Shown here: positions 22,819 to 34,234 of the stretch, piece by piece
Position numbering within the stretch: position 1 is the stretch's first letter
How the letters are laid out: every line of letters starts with the position of its first letter
Assembly (NCBI GenBank): GCA_036873135.1
Contig: JAPTYO010000005.1
Span: forward strand, 12,440,166 to 12,504,165
Source of the DNA: Clarkia xantiana subsp. parviflora
Lineage: Eukaryota; Streptophyta; Magnoliopsida; Myrtales; Onagraceae
Reading direction: 5' to 3'
DNA length: 64,000 nucleotides
Notes under the pieces: model-generated
The model's database searches: none
Told to the model about the DNA's origin: nothing
The model's input: only the letters and a program-made list of their open reading frames with translations
Program-made: the position numbers and the translations under genes

Positions 22819-23553
22819 TGTTGGGATCAAAATGACGTGGCCTTGAACTTCGGGAAATGGACTTCCAAGTATCGCCTCGGACTTAACTCTCGAATGCTAA
22901 GTTTTCCTCTAAGAGGTTGTGTGGGGCGAAAACCTGAAAAAGGGGTGGGGATGACCCCTGATTCCACTCCGAAGCTTAAGTCAGTAGTGGATTTGAGAGT
23001 AATAATATATGAACGTATTTAGAACTGACTGAACGTATGGTGGGTAAAAATCAGTCCCTATTTATAGGAACAGATTACCGACTTTCTATAGGGCGGCTGC
23101 TATGCCCTGATTGGTAGCTGAGGGGCGGTGGTTCCTCTTCCGTGATTGGCTGAGTGAGACGGTGAGCAGTCAGTTGGTGATAAGCAGGTCTCCAGCTAAG
23201 TGTTTCTTACTGAGGAAGTTTTCTCTGAGCAGGTCGTCACCTGTAGTTACCTTCGTAAGGAGGTTTCCTCTGATGGCAGTTAAGAACAGGTCGCCGCTTT
23301 ATGATTACCTTTGAAGGAAGGTTTCTTCTGATGATAGTGATCAACAAGTCGCCACCTGTCTTTACCTTTGAAGGAAGGTTTCTCCTAGTGGCGGGCAGTC
23401 GTACTTTGGAAGTCGACTTTTTCATAAGTTGTAGTCGACCTTTTATCCTCATCTCGTTAAGATGAGTCAGAAAGGTCGACGACTCTTATTTTCCTGTCCT
23501 TTAAACGAACTCGACTCTTATGCTTAATATCGAGTTTTAATCATAACCCAACA
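22819..23553 (-). repeat. Gypsy 3' LTR
   Basis: This is 735 bases. Within it, about 23228-23400, three roughly 57-base units share a caggtcgccNNct...ttacctttgaaggaaggttt core. A purine-rich tract (minus strand tcgggggcaag) lies just inside the internal border at 23554, in the position of the polypurine tract. Confidence 0.93.
23058..23066 (-). promoter_or_regulatory. TATA box in gypsy 3' LTR
   Basis: The minus strand reads tataaatag. It is conserved in the other LTR at 29426-29434. Confidence 0.6.
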
Positions 23554-23690
23554 CTTGCCCCCGAGACATGAATCCTTCCTCTTTATTTATAATATAAGGG
23601 GAAGGGGTCGTGTCGAGTATTACCTTTCTATCTTGTTATGGCCTCCAATTCCGTTTTATCGTTCTCTTCGACGGATGATGACTTTCGGAA

Positions 23691-24387
23691 GTTGAGGAGT
23701 CAGTTAAGACTGCTCCTGTGTAGACGGCGACTGTATGAAGTCGAGGAGTCAGTTAAGACTGCTCCTTTGTAGATGGCGACTGTATGAAGTCGAGGAGTCA
23801 GTTAAAACTGCTCCTTAATCGTCGCCGACTGCATGAAGTCGAGGAGTCAGTTAAGACTGCTCCTTTGTAGATGGCGACCTTCGGAAGTCGAGGAATCAGT
23901 TAAGACTGCTCCTTAATCGTCGCCGACTGTATGAAGTCGAGGAGTCAGTTAAGACTGCTCCTTTGTAGATGGCGACCTTCGGAAGTCAAGGAGTCAGTTA
24001 AGACTGCTCATTAATCGTCGCCGACTGTATGAAGTCGAGGAGTCAGTTAAGACTGCTCCTTTGTAGATGGTGACCTTCGGAAGTCGAGGAGTCAGTTAAG
24101 GCTGCTCCTTAATCATTGCCGACTGTATGAAGTCGAGGAGTCAGTTAAGACTGCTCCTTTGTAGATGGCGACCTTCGGAAGTCGAGGAGTCAGTTAAGAC
24201 TGCTCCTTAATCATCGCCGACTGTATGAAGTCGAGGAGTCAGTTAAGACTGCTCCTTTGTAGATGGCGACCTTCGGAAGTCGAGGAGTCAGTTAAGACTG
24301 CTCCTTAATCGTCGCCGACTGTATGAAGTCGAGGAGTCAGTTAAGACTGCTCCTTTGTAGATGGCGACCTTCGAAAGTCGAGGAGTC
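23691..24387. repeat. 49-bp tandem array, alternating A/B monomers, 14 units
   Basis: Fourteen consecutive 49-base monomers start with gtcgaggagtcagttaagac and are followed by a partial fifteenth. From unit 3 they alternate between two types that differ in the last 22 or so bases (one ttgtagatggcgacc, one taatcgtcgccgact), giving a 98-base higher-order dimer. The array lies between integrase and the 3' LTR, where TAT-type elements commonly carry tandem repeats. Unit length is constant, with few substitutions. It is not a CRISPR array, because there are no unique spacers. Confidence 0.93.
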
Positions 24388-24462
24388 CTGTTTTTTGACA
24401 CCCAGAGTAAAGGAATTATATCTTTATTCATTACTTCGCTGTAATTGAAACATATAAGAGAT

Positions 24463-25440
24463 TTAAACATAGAATTTCTTTAAATGCTCGGCGTTGAAAG
24501 TCCTATTGAGGCGTTGCCCACGAGGATCTTCCAATCTGTAGGCGTTGGGGCATGGTATTCCGGCGACCACGTAAGGTCCTTCCCTTTTCGGCACCATCTT
24601 TCTTCTTTGGTCTGTTGTCAGGAATTCGTTTCTTCGCAGGACTTTTTCTCCTACGAAGAATTGGCGCTGTCCTACCTTTCGATTGAAATATCTGGCGGTG
24701 GCGAGCTTCATTCTTCCCTGAATTTCTTCCGAAGTCCATCTTCTTTCGTCGGCTAAATCCAAGTCGGTCTTTCTTTGTTCATCGTTTTGGTTAACTTGGT
24801 ATGCTGCGACTCTTTGGGAGATATTGGCCACTTCGATGGGTGAGACTGCTTCCGATCCATAAACCATACTGAACGGAGTTTCTCCCGTGGCTTTTTTGGG
24901 TGAGGTTCTAAGTGCCCATAGAACTTGGTCTAATTCTTCAACCCATTTTCCCTTTAGAGCGGCTACTCTCTTCTTCAATCCATTGGGGATCGTTTTATTG
25001 GCGGCCTCTACTTGCCCATTTGTTTGGGCGTGATGTACAGAGCCAAATCGATGATTGATCAAGATTTCTTCACAGAAGTCGACGAGTTCATCACTAGCGA
25101 ACTGGGGGCCATTGTCGCTAATAAGGATCTTAGGGACTCCATACCGGCATATGATTTGTTCTCGTATGAACTTAATCATTGGAAAAGAGGTTGTGGATGC
25201 TAGAGCCCTGGCTTCTATCCATTTAGAAAGGTAGTCGATGGCGACTACGATTTGTGTTCGCTGACCTGTAGATTGGGGTAGGGGTCCAATAAGATCAATC
25301 CCCCATTGAGCAAAAGGCCAGGCGCTCATCATGGGAGTAAGATCTGCTGGTGGTTTGGCGATCCTTGGAGCGTAAATTTGGCAGGCGAAGCAAATAGAAT
25401 CCCTGTCGCAATGCCTTGAGTACTAAGGTTTTGGCTCCTT
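24463..25440 (-). pseudogene. Gypsy integrase
   Basis: An open frame 25332-24463 carries the catalytic core: GIDLIGPLP for the first Asp, ILISDNGPQFAS for the second Asp, and TNGQVEAANK for the Glu. These are followed by a basic C-terminal domain that ends about 75 bases before the tandem array. The zinc-binding HHCC part is upstream in another frame (HEGAKTLVLKALRQGFY, about 25475-25400), so a frameshift near 25370 separates it from the core. In an intact element this protein inserts the cDNA into the chromosome. Confidence 0.9.
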
Positions 25441-26168
25441 CGTGGCAACCCGACTCCCCTCCATGTAGGTCTTCCATTACCCTTTCCGTTTGAGGAGCGA
25501 CTATGCACCTTAGGTAGGGCATGGAGTATCCTGTTTTGTAGAGATATCCATCTAAGATCACGAAGCGTCCAGTTGCTCTTTGAATTTGGGTTGCTTCTAT
25601 CGGGTTCTCTGGGAGAGTTCCCTTTTCTAAGTATTTTTGGATGGGGGTGATCCAAGAATCGGGAGCCTGGATATTAAGGATTTCAGCTCTTGCTTCTACT
25701 GCTGAATAGAGGGATCTTTCGACGAAGTGCACCATGGTTGGAGCGGTATTTCCTAGGGCGAACTTACTGAGGGCGTCCGCCTTTTTATTCTCCTCTCGAG
25801 GAATAGCTTCTATTCGGAAGTGAGGCATATTTCGAACGAGCCTTCGTACTTCTTCAGCGTACTTCTTCATATTTTCTCCTTTGGCGACATACGTTCCGTT
25901 TGTCTGATTGACGATTAACTCAGAGTCACACCGTACTTTCAAATTAGTAATGCCCATACCTTAGCTATTCGGAGGCCTTTAGCAGGGCTTCATACTCAGC
26001 CTCGTTATTGGTTGCTCGAAAAGTTAAGGCTAGAGCGTAGCGAAGTGGCTCTCCATCAGGCGGTGTTAATACTAGACCTGCTCCGCATCCCAAGGCGGAA
26101 GATGATCCATCAGTATACAACAACCATGGCATGGTGTCGTTGGCCCCACTCTCTGGGGTAGTCTTCAC
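25441..26168 (-). pseudogene. Second (TAT-type) RNase H domain
   Basis: LLYTDGSSSALGCGAGLVL gives the first catalytic Asp, NNEAEYEALL the Glu, and LKVRCDSELIVNQ the next Asp. EENKKADALSKFA ends the domain. This archaeal-like RNase H in addition to the RT-linked one is diagnostic of the TAT clade. It is broken by a frameshift around 25958-25967. Confidence 0.88.
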
Positions 26169-26171
26169 GTG

Positions 26172-27017
26172 TTATTCTTGCGGGAGGATAATGGGTTGCG
26201 CGTCTGGCGTTGATGTGTTTTCAGCTATAAAGTCGGCCAATGCTTGGCCTTTGATTTCTTTTCGAGGTTCGAAGTGGATTCGGAATTCACTTAACTCGAC
26301 TGCCCATTTAACCATCCTCCCAGAGATGTCAGGTTTCTGCAATAGTTGCTTCAAAGGTTGATTGGTGAGCACCGTAATTTCATGGGCGTGAAAGTAAGGT
26401 CGGAGCTTCCTGGCCGTTATTAACAGAGCATACAGATACTTCTCGATTTCCATATAGTTAGCCTCGGCTACGCCAAAGAGCTTGCTAACATAATATACGG
26501 GCATCTGAATGTCGTCGGTTTCTTTGATGAGAACCGAGCTCACTGCTGCTGAGATGATGCTTAAGTATAGGAATAAGGGATCCTCTGGCAAAGGCTTGGC
26601 TAAAGCGAGGAGCGAGTGAAGGTGTGCTTTTAACTGTTGGAAGGCTTCTTCGCACTCGATCGTCCACTCGAACTTCTTGTTTGCTCGTAGGATTTTAAAG
26701 AAAGGGAGGGACTTATCTCCCAATCTTGCCAAGAATCTTCCCAGTGAGGCCAGTCTCCCGTTCAGACTTTGTACTTCTCTATGGCAGGTAGGTGAGGACA
26801 TCTCTTCTATGGCGGTCACCTTCTCTGGATTGGCCTCGATCCCTCTCTGACTGACCATGAAACCCAAAAACTTCCCCGACTGGACCCCAAATGTACACTT
26901 AGTGGGATTTAATCTTACTTGGTGAATTCTCATGCATGCGAAGGCTTCTTTTAAATCTTGAACATGGTCGTGCCCCCTTCTGGTTTTGACTAGCATGTCG
27001 TCTACGTATACCTCCAT
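26172..27017 (-). pseudogene. Gypsy RT C-terminal half and first RNase H
   Basis: It opens with VYVDDMLVKT (the RT catalytic YVDD). The RT thumb follows (LNPTKCTFGV...GKFLGFMVS), then the RT-linked RNase H with a PVYYVSKLFGVAEANYMEIEK block. It is in the same frame as the PR-RT segment upstream and separated from it by a single stop, so one base change would explain the break. It ends at an in-frame TAA (26172-26174), again followed in frame by the second RNase H. Confidence 0.92.
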
Positions 27018-27023
27018 GTTCCT

Positions 27024-28451
27024 TCATATCATAGGTTTGAAAAGCTTATTCACCATACGTTGGTATGTAGCTCCCGCGTTTATTAAACCAAATGGTATGA
27101 CGGTGTAGTGATAGATGTCGATGTCAGCATAGAACGCCGTATGAGCCTCATCCTTGGGATGCATTCGTATTTGATTATACCCAGAATAGGCGTCCATGAA
27201 GCTTAAGAGTTCATGTCCTGAAGTGGCATCGACTAACTGATCAATCCTTGGAAGAGGATAGGAATCTTTTGGGCACGCTTTGTTGAGATCTCGAAAATCG
27301 ACACACATCCTCCATCTTTGGTTGGATTTCTTTACCAAGACCGGGTTGGCGACCCAAGTTTGGAATCGTATTTCTTTGACGAAACATGCTAATTTTCCAA
27401 CCTCTTGGCGGATTGCAGCTTTCTTTTCTGCCCCCATAGATCTTCTCTTCTGGGCTATGGGTTTGATGGCGGGGTCTATCCTTAGCTCGTGAGAGATAAT
27501 TTCTGGATTTATCCCTGGCATGTCGCTGGGTTCCCAGGCGAATAGCTCATTGTATTCCCTTAAGAGGGCAGTTATTCTCTGGGCTAACTCCGGGGGTAAG
27601 GCTGCTCCAATCTTCACTTTCTTCTCCTTCCATTCTAGGACGATTTCGACTAATTCTTCCATCGGGGCCGGTCGTCCTCCCTCCTCTCGAGGGTCCTCCT
27701 CAGTAACGATGGAGAGAGTTTCTCTTTGACTTGATCTTCTAAGGAGGTCAACGTAGCATTGTCGAGAGGTTTCTTGATCGCCCCAGACTTCTCCTAACCC
27801 ATGATGGGTAGGGAATCTCATTACTTGATGAACGGTGGAAGGTATCATATGGTTGGGATTGAGAGTGGTTCTCCCTAATATCGCATTGTAGGCGTGGATC
27901 TGATCGACTAACACAAAGAGAATTTTTAGGTGCAAGGCTTTCCATCCTCGCTCTAGGATTACGGGGAGTTGTATTGCCCCTAAGGGATAAGTCGTTCTTC
28001 CCGCGAACCCCACCAAATGTGAAGTCATCTCTTGCAGATCTTTTCTTTTGTACCCCATGGTGGCGAGAACGTGGAAGGTGATTATGTCTGTGGAGCTTCC
28101 TCCATCCACCAATATCCTTTTAACCTCCTTGTCATTGATTTGAGCGGTGATTACCAATGCATCCTCATGGGGCTGAGAGGTCTTCGATAGATCTTCCATT
28201 GAGAAGGTAATTGCCACTGGTTCCAATTCTCTCGGCCTTTTCAAGGGGCTTATTGGAGAGTAGCGGGCGGCGTACTGGTCCCTGGCCGAGCTTACTTCTC
28301 TTCCCGCTGCGAATCCTCCAGCTAGGATGTTGATATCATTCCCCGGGGGCGTTCTCCATCTCCTTGACTCGTGAGAGCGACGTCGATGGTGGCGTTGGAT
28401 CTCCCTTCTCATGAATTCTAATTCTCTTCTTTCGAGGAGGCAATCCTCCAT
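27024..28451 (-). pseudogene. Gypsy gag C-terminus, protease and RT N-terminal half
   Basis: This is an open frame of 475 codons. Residues 1-35 are basic (RRE...HHRRRSHESRR). The aspartic protease motif ILVDGGSSTDII is at about 112-124, with Gly in the usual DSG/DTG position altered to DGG, as is common in TAT elements. RT starts at about 320 (HELRIDPAIKPI.QKRR), with WRMCVDFRDLNKACPKD and FMDAYSGYNQIRM. The frame ends in an in-frame TGA at 27024-27026, three codons before the YVDD-bearing segment. Confidence 0.92.
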
Positions 28452-29149
28452 GCTATGCCCCTCTTGCCGGTAGTGCTCACAACAGGGAGTAGAATATTGA
28501 CTTTCCTCATTTAAATTAAATCTCTCTAACCTTTGCTGAGTTCACCGAAATTCTCTGGACGAGATCTCCTGTTGAGATGAGCTTTCGCCCCTACTCTGTG
28601 GATGCCTTTGTTGGAGGCGACGATTCCTCTGAGCTTGCGTTACTTCTATGTAGAGGTTTACTCGCTCTTCTAGTTCCTCCATACTTCTTACTGGCTCCGT
28701 GTGTTGAGTGAGGGCCAAAGGTCGAGTTGAACTCCCAATCCTCTAAAGAACATTCGAATGGCCTCTCCTTCCATGAGTTCGCCTCTGGTATAACCTTCTT
28801 GAAATCGCCTAGAGTAATTTTCTAGGGTTTCGTCCGACCCTTGAAATATACCGTCCGTCATCCATCTCCCCCTTTGTGCTCGCTCTAAGTCCACATGATG
28901 GTTAGCAAGTTGTATTAATCCTTCCAGGCTTCTTACCGGGGTTATGGCTTGAGTGAGGGTTAAGGATTGAGACCGGGATCCTAACCCCTTGAAGAATGTC
29001 CGGATGGTTTCGCTCTCTGAGAGCTCGCCCCCCGTATATCCTCCTTGAAATCGCCTAAAGTAGTCTTCCAAGGTCTCGTTTGGTCCTTGGAATATACCGT
29101 TGGCTATCCGTACTTGACTTTGTCTTGTTTGATTTCTTGGTGGTGCCAT
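28452..29149 (-). pseudogene. Gypsy gag, truncated, with internal duplication
   Basis: The ATG is at 29147-29149, 38 bases inside the LTR border. Two copies of a roughly 38-residue block occur in one frame: a first NGIFQGPNETLEDYFRRFQ and a second DGIFQGSDETLENYSRRFQ, both running on to a GEL..ETIRTFFKGLG / GEL..EAIRMFFRGLG end. They are about 80 residues apart, so the gag core was partly duplicated. The frame stops at 28688. A CEHYRQEGHSMEDC zinc knuckle remains at about 28490-28440. It is much shorter than a full TAT gag. Confidence 0.8.
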
Positions 29150-29186
29150 GACCTTTTGATCTCCGGTTCCCACAGACGGCGCCAAA

Positions 29187-29921
29187 TGTTGGGATCAAAA
29201 TGACGTGGCCTTGAACTTTGGGAAATGGACTTCCAAGTATCGCCTCGGACTTAACTCTCGAATGCTAATTTTTCCTCTAAGAGGTCGTGTGGGGCGAGAA
29301 CCTGAAAAAGGGGTGGGGATGACCCCTGATTCCACTCCGAAGCTTAAGTCAGTAGTGGATTTGAGAGTAATAATATATGAACGTATTTAGAACTGATTGA
29401 ACGTATGGTGGGTAAAAAGCAGTTCCTATTTATAGGAACAGATTACCGACTTTCTATAGGGCGGCTTCTATGCCCTGATTGGTAGTTGAGGGGCGGTGGT
29501 TCCTCTTCCGTGATTGGCTGAGTGAGACTGTGAGCAGTCAGTTGGTGACAAGTAGGTCTCCAGCTAAGTGTTTCTTACTGAGGAAGTTTTCTCTGAGCAG
29601 GTCGCCACCTGTAGTTACCTTTGTAAGGAGGTTTCCTCTGGTGGCTGTTAAGAACAGGTCGCCGCTTTATAATTACCTTTGAAGGAAGGTTTCTTCTGAT
29701 GATAGTGATCAACAGGTCGCCACCTGTCTTTACCTTTGAAGGAAGGTTTCTCCTAGTGGCGCGCAGTCGTACTTTGGAAGTCGACTTTTTCATAAGTTGT
29801 CGTTGACCTTTTATCCTCATCTCGTTAAGACGAGTCAGAAAGGTCGACGACTCTTCTTTTCCTGTCCTTTAAACGAACTCGATTCTTATGCTTAATATCG
29901 AGTTTTAATCATAACCCAACA
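29187..29921 (-). repeat. Gypsy 5' LTR
   Basis: This is 735 bases with the same TATA box (29426-29434) and the same 57-base sub-repeats as the other LTR. The primer-binding site (minus strand tttggcgccgtctgtgggaa, 29167-29186) abuts it. Confidence 0.93.
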
Positions 29922-29926
29922 ACGCG

Positions 29927-32675
29927 GACCAACATCGCCGCCAGAAAATTGTCACAGGTCACTTAAGCTCCACCCGAGCTGGCCACTTAGCGAGCAGTGT
30001 TCACCATTCCTGCTCACAGCTTTCCGAGGACCCCTATTCGATTATCAGAGCGGTCGCAACCGCCTTGCTTTATCAAGTGAGCAACACCAAAGAAGAGCAC
30101 TAGTTGTCAAACGCGCACACCTCCAAAGTGTGTACGTCCCTACAACGCACCCAAGTCATGGGTATTCAAGAGCTCAACCTCTAATTACGCACTAGTAGGA
30201 AACCAGACTTCAACACATTATATGAACGGTGGCCGAACACTCGGAAACCATGACTAGCCTCAACGCAAAAAGGTAGAGATAACTTCAAACTCCTACACCA
30301 CCCTTCAACATGGGAAGAGCAACACCCGTCCGACCAGTGCCTACAAAAACCAAAAGCACAGATTACGACACGACAGCTTGGTCTGTCACGTCCGTGCAAG
30401 CGCCATTACCAGACAATCCCCAAATGGGGGCATACGCAGATTACACCTCTGTGGAGGAGCTCAAAGGCTCTTAACATCGCGTCACGATAATAAATAAGAG
30501 GGGGACATCATTCAAGTGACAACCCCATCACCACTGCGGAACGCAGACACCAATTGACCTAGCAACATGGGAAAATAAGGATTCAAGATCAACTCCTACG
30601 TTATACGCACATATGTGCCAGACCCATCACGCGGGGAGGGCGAGAAAGCTATCTCCGATAACCTACAAATATGCCATTCGGAACAGACGCTGGTAATAAG
30701 CACTATCTCCGATTACAACAAAAGGAAAAGCGGGGGACCCCGTCAATTCGACATTCCGCAACCATGTATACATCCGTGACACAAGCACAACTTCAAAAGA
30801 AGTTAAACTACAAGTCATAACCACTACGGGGATACAACACCATGAAGAGTCAAGAGATATTACCTATCTCTCGTACGAAGACTACGAAATTCGAGGTTCC
30901 CCACAAAAAAACACTCGAAAATTAGTTAAGGAAAAGCTAAGGAGAAACACATCAAGTAAGGCAATGCCCCAAGAAAACGGGCACTGTTCGATAGAACGCG
31001 CAAATCTGACGCAAGGCGTACCAGTACCACTCAACAGTAAAAAACACGCGTTTAGACAGGAACCGTTACCCCTACTCAATCTCACCAACAAACACGCTTG
31101 CATCAAATTGCAAGGAATAAGGGAGAGGTAATTTACAAGTCCTCCTCAAATATGGGTGCTGCCACATGGCAGTCACCTAAGGGAAATGCCTAACGCTCAT
31201 CGCAAGAACGGGGGGCACGTCACGAGCTACGAATCTTACAAAGATTCAACGGTATCCTACTTACAACAGATACTCGTCACACCTGAGCAACTAAATACGG
31301 TGTGGTCCCCAAGCGACTTGGGGGGCACCGAACGAACAAGTACTTGACACCCCACCTAACTATAAGGCAGAGGATCAGAAGTGAAAGGTCACGCGAACAC
31401 GTGAACACGCGACACTACCCTGCCTGAGAGTAAGCCACATATGAGGAAAACAACCTCAACATCCTATAAAGATTCAACCCAAGATATCAACATCAGGTAT
31501 CGCCCTCAAAAGGCGATCTCTTCTACCAAAAAATGTCCAGGTAACCGGCATATTTCCGAAACTCGAATGAGAAGTAATAACTGTATGCAAGATACAGAAT
31601 TGAATAGAACAGACTACTCGGGTAAGATATCTACTCCGAATAGTCTGATTTAGTCAGAGCATAATGCAACCTGAACGGAACAGACTAGTTGCGAATAGTC
31701 TGATCCAGTCATATTGACATTACAAGCCGAACAGAACGAACTAGCCGAACCTGATATGAGGATCAAATAGTTCAGTCTAATCTAGTCCAGATGGATGAAA
31801 TAGCAGGCGAAAGAGCCATACAAGGAGACTTATAGATCCATATTATTTACTAACCAATACATCTCTCGAATCAATGCGAAATAATTGGAGACAGTTTATA
31901 TACAAATACAAGAGATGTATCGAAGGCACACCATTCTTAGGAAACAACACCAAGTAGAGGATGTATACAATACTCTCTGGAATTCTCTATCTACGAGCTC
32001 CCTAATTAGGCATCTAAGCCAAGTTGTGGTCACGTATGTATCACTTGATTCGTTGCAGCAAGTCTCCAAGCTAATGTCAGCACACGACGTTTTTTCGAGC
32101 AAACTACTCAAACATCAGAATCTACCTTAGAAACAATACCAAGTAGCGGTCGCATACATGCATGCGCATCACGCTATGGATGCACTGACGCGCATCGACT
32201 AGAAAAGGCAAACAACGATGTATCAACGAATACATGCAGCTAGGAACACTTGAAAAAGTTCCATGGCTAACATACGTCGTCAACCAAAGGGAGCATTCAT
32301 ACTAAAATCTCAATACATACACTAATTAAAGAAGATCGTAGAACTTCATCTATTCCATATCATATCGCAAGCATTGCAACTATCTAATGAATTGCATACC
32401 TTCTCATAGGTACAACCTTACTTATACATCAACAATACACCCTACTCTGGAATTACACCAAGTAGCGGACTCTGCATATAACGTGCATCAACAATACAAG
32501 CTATTACATTAAACACTACAAGCGGCCTATATTACACGCCACCAACACGTCTGCACTCGACGTCAGCAACGAGCAAACAAAATGCTCTTTCTCTCGGCAT
32601 ATATGTCGATTATTACGAACAACCTCTACATTATATTACAACTTGGAAATTTCACCAAGGATTATCTAGCAGTAA
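29927..32675. other. LARD interior, no gene recognised
   Basis: This is the continuation of the LARD after the nested gypsy. It is GC-balanced with scattered short frames and no recognisable domain on either strand. Confidence 0.5.
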
Positions 32676-33050
32676 CATGGCGCGACATCCCCAGCTCGGG
32701 GGAAACCACATGATTACAACGACCATTCCTTGGATTTTTAAAACAAGATGCGGTCATCTACAATGTGGTACGACATCCTCTATACGAGGGAAACCCCACA
32801 CTACTACATGGTGCGACATCCTCCATGTGAGGGCAACCCCATGAAAACATGGCGCGACATCCTCCATGCGAGGGCAACCCCATGTCATCTTGCTACGGAC
32901 TATGAAACCCAGTACAGATTACTAAACACCCGGGCGTGAGTTCACCCCCACATTACATGTGACATTCTCCATGCGAGGGCAACCCCATGAAACATGGCGC
33001 GACATCCTCTATACGAGGGCAACCCCATGGGAACCTACTACTAAACACAA
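32676..33050. repeat. Interspersed gcgacatcctccatgcgaggg units
   Basis: At least six copies of a roughly 36-base unit (catggYgcgacatcctccat / gcgagggcaaccccatg) lie at irregular spacing. Two diverged relatives occur at 36735-36830 (catggcgaacatcccNNNcg). The irregular spacing suggests old amplification within the LARD. Confidence 0.75.
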
Positions 33051-33204
33051 GTAGCGTTCATTATTAAACAACCTTCTACGCTGGCAAGAGAGTATCCTGA
33101 GATCATCGCTATACGTAATGCATCAAAAAACTCACCAAACCTACAAGTCGAGTCTTGGAAAACGTTACCTTGGACGTGAACAAGTGACATAAACAAAACA
33201 CTTC

Positions 33205-33710
33205 AATTTAGCAGGTCGTGCCTTGCCACAACGTTGCCTTGGAATGGTCCAAGAGACGGTAAAAATTACAAAGCTTATCGCACGACCTATGTTTCGCCCC
33301 TTGGAATAACCAAGTGCAGGCGTATTAGCATCGCAAGGTAAGTACATGGAATAGCCAAGGAACATCTTGCCTCAACGCTACAACGGGGGTGCCCAAGTAG
33401 CGGACATAAAACACATCCAAATTAGCAAGTCGTGTCTTGCCATAACGTCGCTTTAGAATGGCCCAAAAGACGGTAAAAACTACAAGGCGTATTATACGAC
33501 CTTTGTTATTTCCCTTGGAATAACCAAATGGAGGCACACTAGCATAGAAGGGCAAGTAAATGTATTAGCCAGCAGAACGCCCTGCAACAACGTTACGCGG
33601 GGTGTTCCCAACTAACATATGGAAAAATGCACCAAATTAACAAGTAGCATCTTGTCACAACGTCGCCTTAGAGTGGACTAAGATACGGTAAAAACTAAAA
33701 TCTCACCTCG
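33205..33710. repeat. 214-bp tandem repeat
   Basis: Units begin at 33211, 33425 and about 33640 with gcaRgtcgtgYcttgcc. They contain acggtaaaaaYtacaa and cccttggaataaccaa. Two full copies and a partial third are present, and a degenerate trace precedes them near 33145. Confidence 0.75.
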
Positions 33711-34234
33711 TTGAGATGACTCTCATATATACATCAAAGAGTCTTGCACATTACTACTCATAAATGCCAAGTACCGGGATAAGGTTCTTATGCATTACTA
33801 CTCATAAATGCCAAGTACCATTGCAAAGCCTTGCGCGTTACTAACCATGAAATACGGCAAGCATACTACTTATCTACTCAACTCGCACCTATGTATTATG
33901 CCATGCCTTGGGGTAACCCAGAGGGGCGCGCAAACACAGGGACTGACGTCTCCTTACTACAACTACGGATACTATATCCAATTAGAGGACGAGTCTCAAC
34001 TCTACTCTACAGTCCAAACCATATGGATAACTATGATAAAAAAAAAAGGTATGAAAGATTACTAATAAGTTATCATGCATTACTAAAACATCTATGATAG
34101 GTCTATATGACAACGTCAAACATCAAAGCATATGGATAAAGGGTTCAAGGGGGCAACACCCCAAACACAACCTCAACCCGACACGGGACACGGGGAGCAA
34201 AACTATAAACAATGGTCTGATAAGTAACCAACAA

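Larger units (their letters stand above)
22819..29921 (-). mobile_element. Ty3/gypsy TAT-lineage retrotransposon with both LTRs
   Basis: The element lies between 5-base duplications acgcg (22814-22818 and 29922-29926). LTRs of exactly 735 bases each run TGTTGGG...CCCAACA. By eye I count about two dozen substitutions between them (roughly 3%), so this is a fairly young insertion inside the older LARD. Domain order on the minus strand is gag, zinc knuckle, protease, RT, RNase H, second RNase H, integrase, then a tandem-repeat 3' region. The extra RNase H before integrase marks the TAT clade. In-frame stops at 27024-27026 and 26172-26174 plus frameshifts near 25960 and 25370 make it non-coding. 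Confidence 0.95.

Noticed and set aside
23691..24387. CRISPR-like array
   Set aside because: Units are contiguous 49-base monomers with no unique spacers, located inside a plant gypsy element.
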